Shown here one piece after another: positions 43,177 through 44,716 of a stretch of DNA of 44,716 nt. Every line of letters begins with the position of its first letter. The first letter of the stretch is position 1. The position numbers were made by a program, and so were the translations under genes. This DNA comes from CAZSSM01 sp964609385 (GTDB lineage: Bacteria > Planctomycetota > Planctomycetia > Isosphaerales > Isosphaeraceae): the NCBI GenBank assembly GCA_964609385.1, contig CAZSSM010000057.1, positions 1 to 44,716 of the forward strand. Reading direction: 5' to 3'. The notes beneath the pieces were generated by a model. The model had not been told where the DNA came from. It ran no database searches and saw only the letters and a program-made list of their open reading frames with translations.

Positions 43177-43986
43177 ATGCCGATCGACCCCGCATCGCCG
43201 TTGGCCGAGGATCTGGAATTCACCAAGCAATTGGCCGTCGAAGCCTGGCACTATGCTTTGGCCCGCTCCTCCAATGTCACGCCCGAGGAGAAGGCCAACC
43301 GGAGCTACGTCACGCAGCTCGATAAGGATGTCGAGGCGATGATCCGCCATCGGCTCGCCGAGCGCTATCCGCACGACGTCCTGACCGGCGAGGAGTTGGA
43401 TGCCGCCGGCGGGTCGGGACCTCGGCGCTGGTCGATCGATCCGATCGACGGGACCGGCAACCTGGTCCACGGCCTCCCGCTTTGGGCCGTCTCGATCGGC
43501 CTGATCGATCACGGCGAGCCGGTCCTTGGCGTCATCGCCATCCCAACGCTGGGCGAACTCTACTGGGCCGTCAAGGGCGGCGGCGCCTACCGCGACGACG
43601 AGCCGATCCGGGTCGATGAAATCGGTCCGTTCCATCCCCAAGACAACATCTCATTAGGCACCTCGGCCATGCGTGTGCTCGATCCGCGCTCGATCCCCGG
43701 GCGACTCCGGAACCTCGGCAGCTCCTGCTGCGAACAAGCGTTCCTGGGCGGCGGCCGGACCAAGGCGATGATCCTCCAGGGCGAACACGCCCACGACCTC
43801 GCCGCCGGACTCGTCTTGGTCACCGAGGCCGGTTGTCGGATCGGCACCCTCGACGGCCAACACCTCGGCGCGGCCGAACTGATCGCCCGGACCCCTGTGA
43901 GGACCCCCACCTTCCTCGCCCCGCCTCGACGTTTGGCCACCCTCATGGAACGCGTCAAACGATTTGATCCAATCGATAAGCACTGA
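43177..43986 (+). CDS. Inositol-monophosphatase-superfamily phosphatase
   Basis: This 269-residue Mg2+-dependent sugar/inositol phosphatase has metal-site motifs at TGEELD (residues 70-75), DPIDGTGN (88-95) and a later HAHDLAAG (204-211), in which Asp207 replaces the Asp of the usual WDxAAG; the usual Trp is His206. GGGAYRDDEPI is the conserved beta-hairpin. Substrates in the family include inositol phosphate, histidinol phosphate, PAP and fructose bisphosphate; the sequence does not decide among them. The ATG at 43177 was chosen. It could be a HisN-type enzyme, but no his genes are nearby. Confidence 0.9.
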   Translation: MPIDPASPLAEDLEFTKQLAVEAWHYALARSSNVTPEEKANRSYVTQLDKDVEAMIRHRLAERYPHDVLTGEELDAAGGSGPRRWSIDPIDGTGNLVHGLPLWAVSIGLIDHGEPVLGVIAIPTLGELYWAVKGGGAYRDDEPIRVDEIGPFHPQDNISLGTSAMRVLDPRSIPGRLRNLGSSCCEQAFLGGGRTKAMILQGEHAHDLAAGLVLVTEAGCRIGTLDGQHLGAAELIARTPVRTPTFLAPPRRLATLMERVKRFDPIDKH

Positions 43987-44716
43987 TCGTTGGCGAATGC
44001 GAGGTCGGCCTGTGGGCACGGGGCAATCATCATTCCGATGGCCCCTTGATATCGATCGCCTCGCCTCGCGCCGCGCTGGGGTGGCTGGGGATTGCGACGC
44101 GAAGCGAGTAGACCCCGGGGCGGATACCATCAGAGCGTCCATCCAATGATCCGAACAGTTGCTCATGCTCCCTGGACGTTTTTGGAGTCAGGTCTTCGGA
44201 CGATGCAAAGCGAAGTTGAATTGAATAACGAGCATGTAACAAAAATAAAGTTTCAAAACACTTTTCAGTAAATCAACGATTGTCCGTCGTTTCCTCGACA
44301 GAGAAGAAGATCCGTTGAAGTGGTCGGCCGTCCTGGGTTCGATCGCCGAATGTGTCGATCATGGCCATTCCGGCTAGGTCTTTCCGGCCATTTGAGCCAC
44401 TCGATGCGGGGTCGCGACCGTTACAATCCGAACCGTTTGGTCGCCTCGGCGCGTGCGGTGACTTTCCGATCGATCTTATGAAGATCGGTTGATGTCTCGA
44501 TCCGTGTGACGCCAAATTGCCAAAGGATTCCCACTCCACTGGGTCGGATCCGAGCCGGATCCGCTCCGGCGCCCGTCTCGCTGGCCCTCGATGGGTCTGA
44601 CGGTCGTGATGGGCCGGCCTCTGCCGCGACGAGGCGAATCCCCGGACCCCACGGATGAGGGCCGTTCGCGTCGTCGGGTCGTCGGCGCACCGCGTCCGCC
44701 CGGCGATTCTCCGGGG
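43987..44716. other. Right-edge region without a supported gene
   Basis: This stretch of about 730 bases contains repeat copy C and then an AT-rich island at about 44215-44275, striking against the GC-rich background. A minus-strand frame ending at 44273 and another ending at 44421 have some coding-like stretches (LAGMAMIDTFGDRTQDGRPL) but mixed codon use; neither is convincing as a gene. They may be remnants of a mobile element. Confidence 0.45.
44079..44118 (+). repeat. Dispersed hairpin repeat, copy C
   Basis: GGGTGGCTGGGGATTGCGAC through GTAGACCCCGG. Relative to copies A and B the inner stem CTGC/GCAG has become TTGC/GTAG, still able to pair through wobbles. Position is 3' of the phosphatase gene. 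Confidence 0.8.

Noticed and set aside
44273..44690. Minus-strand frames with IS-like fragments (LAGMAMIDTFGDRTQDGRPL)
   Set aside because: The segment faintly recalls ISAs1-type transposase cores, but codon bias is mixed, no catalytic motif is visible and the frames are short; treated as possible remnant only.

Overview
The window reads as chromosomal DNA from a high-GC planctomycete, most likely from the Isosphaeraceae side of the phylum. The evidence is gene content: a secreted protein with the planctomycete LExRxLLS-type N-terminal motif, a DUF4058 gene, an HTTM protein with its usual membrane partner, a very large TPR/metallopeptidase protein, EF-hand secreted proteins, and weak Shine-Dalgarno signals with several GTG starts. 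Genus assignment is inference. No rRNA, tRNA or CRISPR array was seen.

Layout. 1-8.1 kb (mostly minus strand): the N-terminal half of a membrane sensor protein running off the left edge, metK, an OmpR-type response regulator and its histidine kinase, an unrecognised 211-aa protein, a secreted EF-hand protein, and a DUF4058 gene killed by two TAG stops. 8.2-14 kb: a conserved hypothetical, a 1018-aa TPR/zinc-peptidase protein and a secreted PI-PLC-like phosphodiesterase. 14.4-20.2 kb (plus strand): a large membrane protein and an ABC ATPase (probable ABC-2 export unit), an Nramp-like transporter and a TauE/SafE exporter. 20.2-25.3 kb: a two-FAS1 secreted protein, an ABM-like protein, an IS701-like transposase with unusual catalytic positions, and the sufS-sufU pair. 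25.4-28.3 kb: a GH42-like glycosidase followed by a DsrE-like protein. 28.4-32.0 kb: a two-gene CHAT protease-STAND NTPase-TPR operon with a small overlapping partner, bracketed by a dispersed hairpin repeat. 32.5-44 kb: an exported nickel superoxide dismutase, an LExR surface protein, a Panacea-domain gene coupled to a broken coiled-coil/membrane gene, fetA-fetB, a predicted exported methyltransferase, a GT2 glycosyltransferase, a secreted protein made of xSCY tetrapeptides, an HTTM pair, a small hypothetical and an inositol-monophosphatase-like enzyme.

The strongest candidate for an undescribed system is the CHAT-STAND-TPR gene with its 181-aa partner (28477-32012). It has the architecture of conflict/programmed-death switches: protease effector, NTPase switch and TPR sensor. 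A short block inside its CHAT domain is read out of frame between two compensating single-base shifts. A second gene, the EF-hand protein, shows the same kind of block, so read-level confirmation matters for both. Other points worth attention are the NiSOD whose signal-peptidase site would expose the nickel-binding His1, the SCY-repeat protein, and the Panacea/coiled-coil pair.

Start codons were chosen by family alignment from memory, by signal-peptide position and by codon composition. No searches were run.
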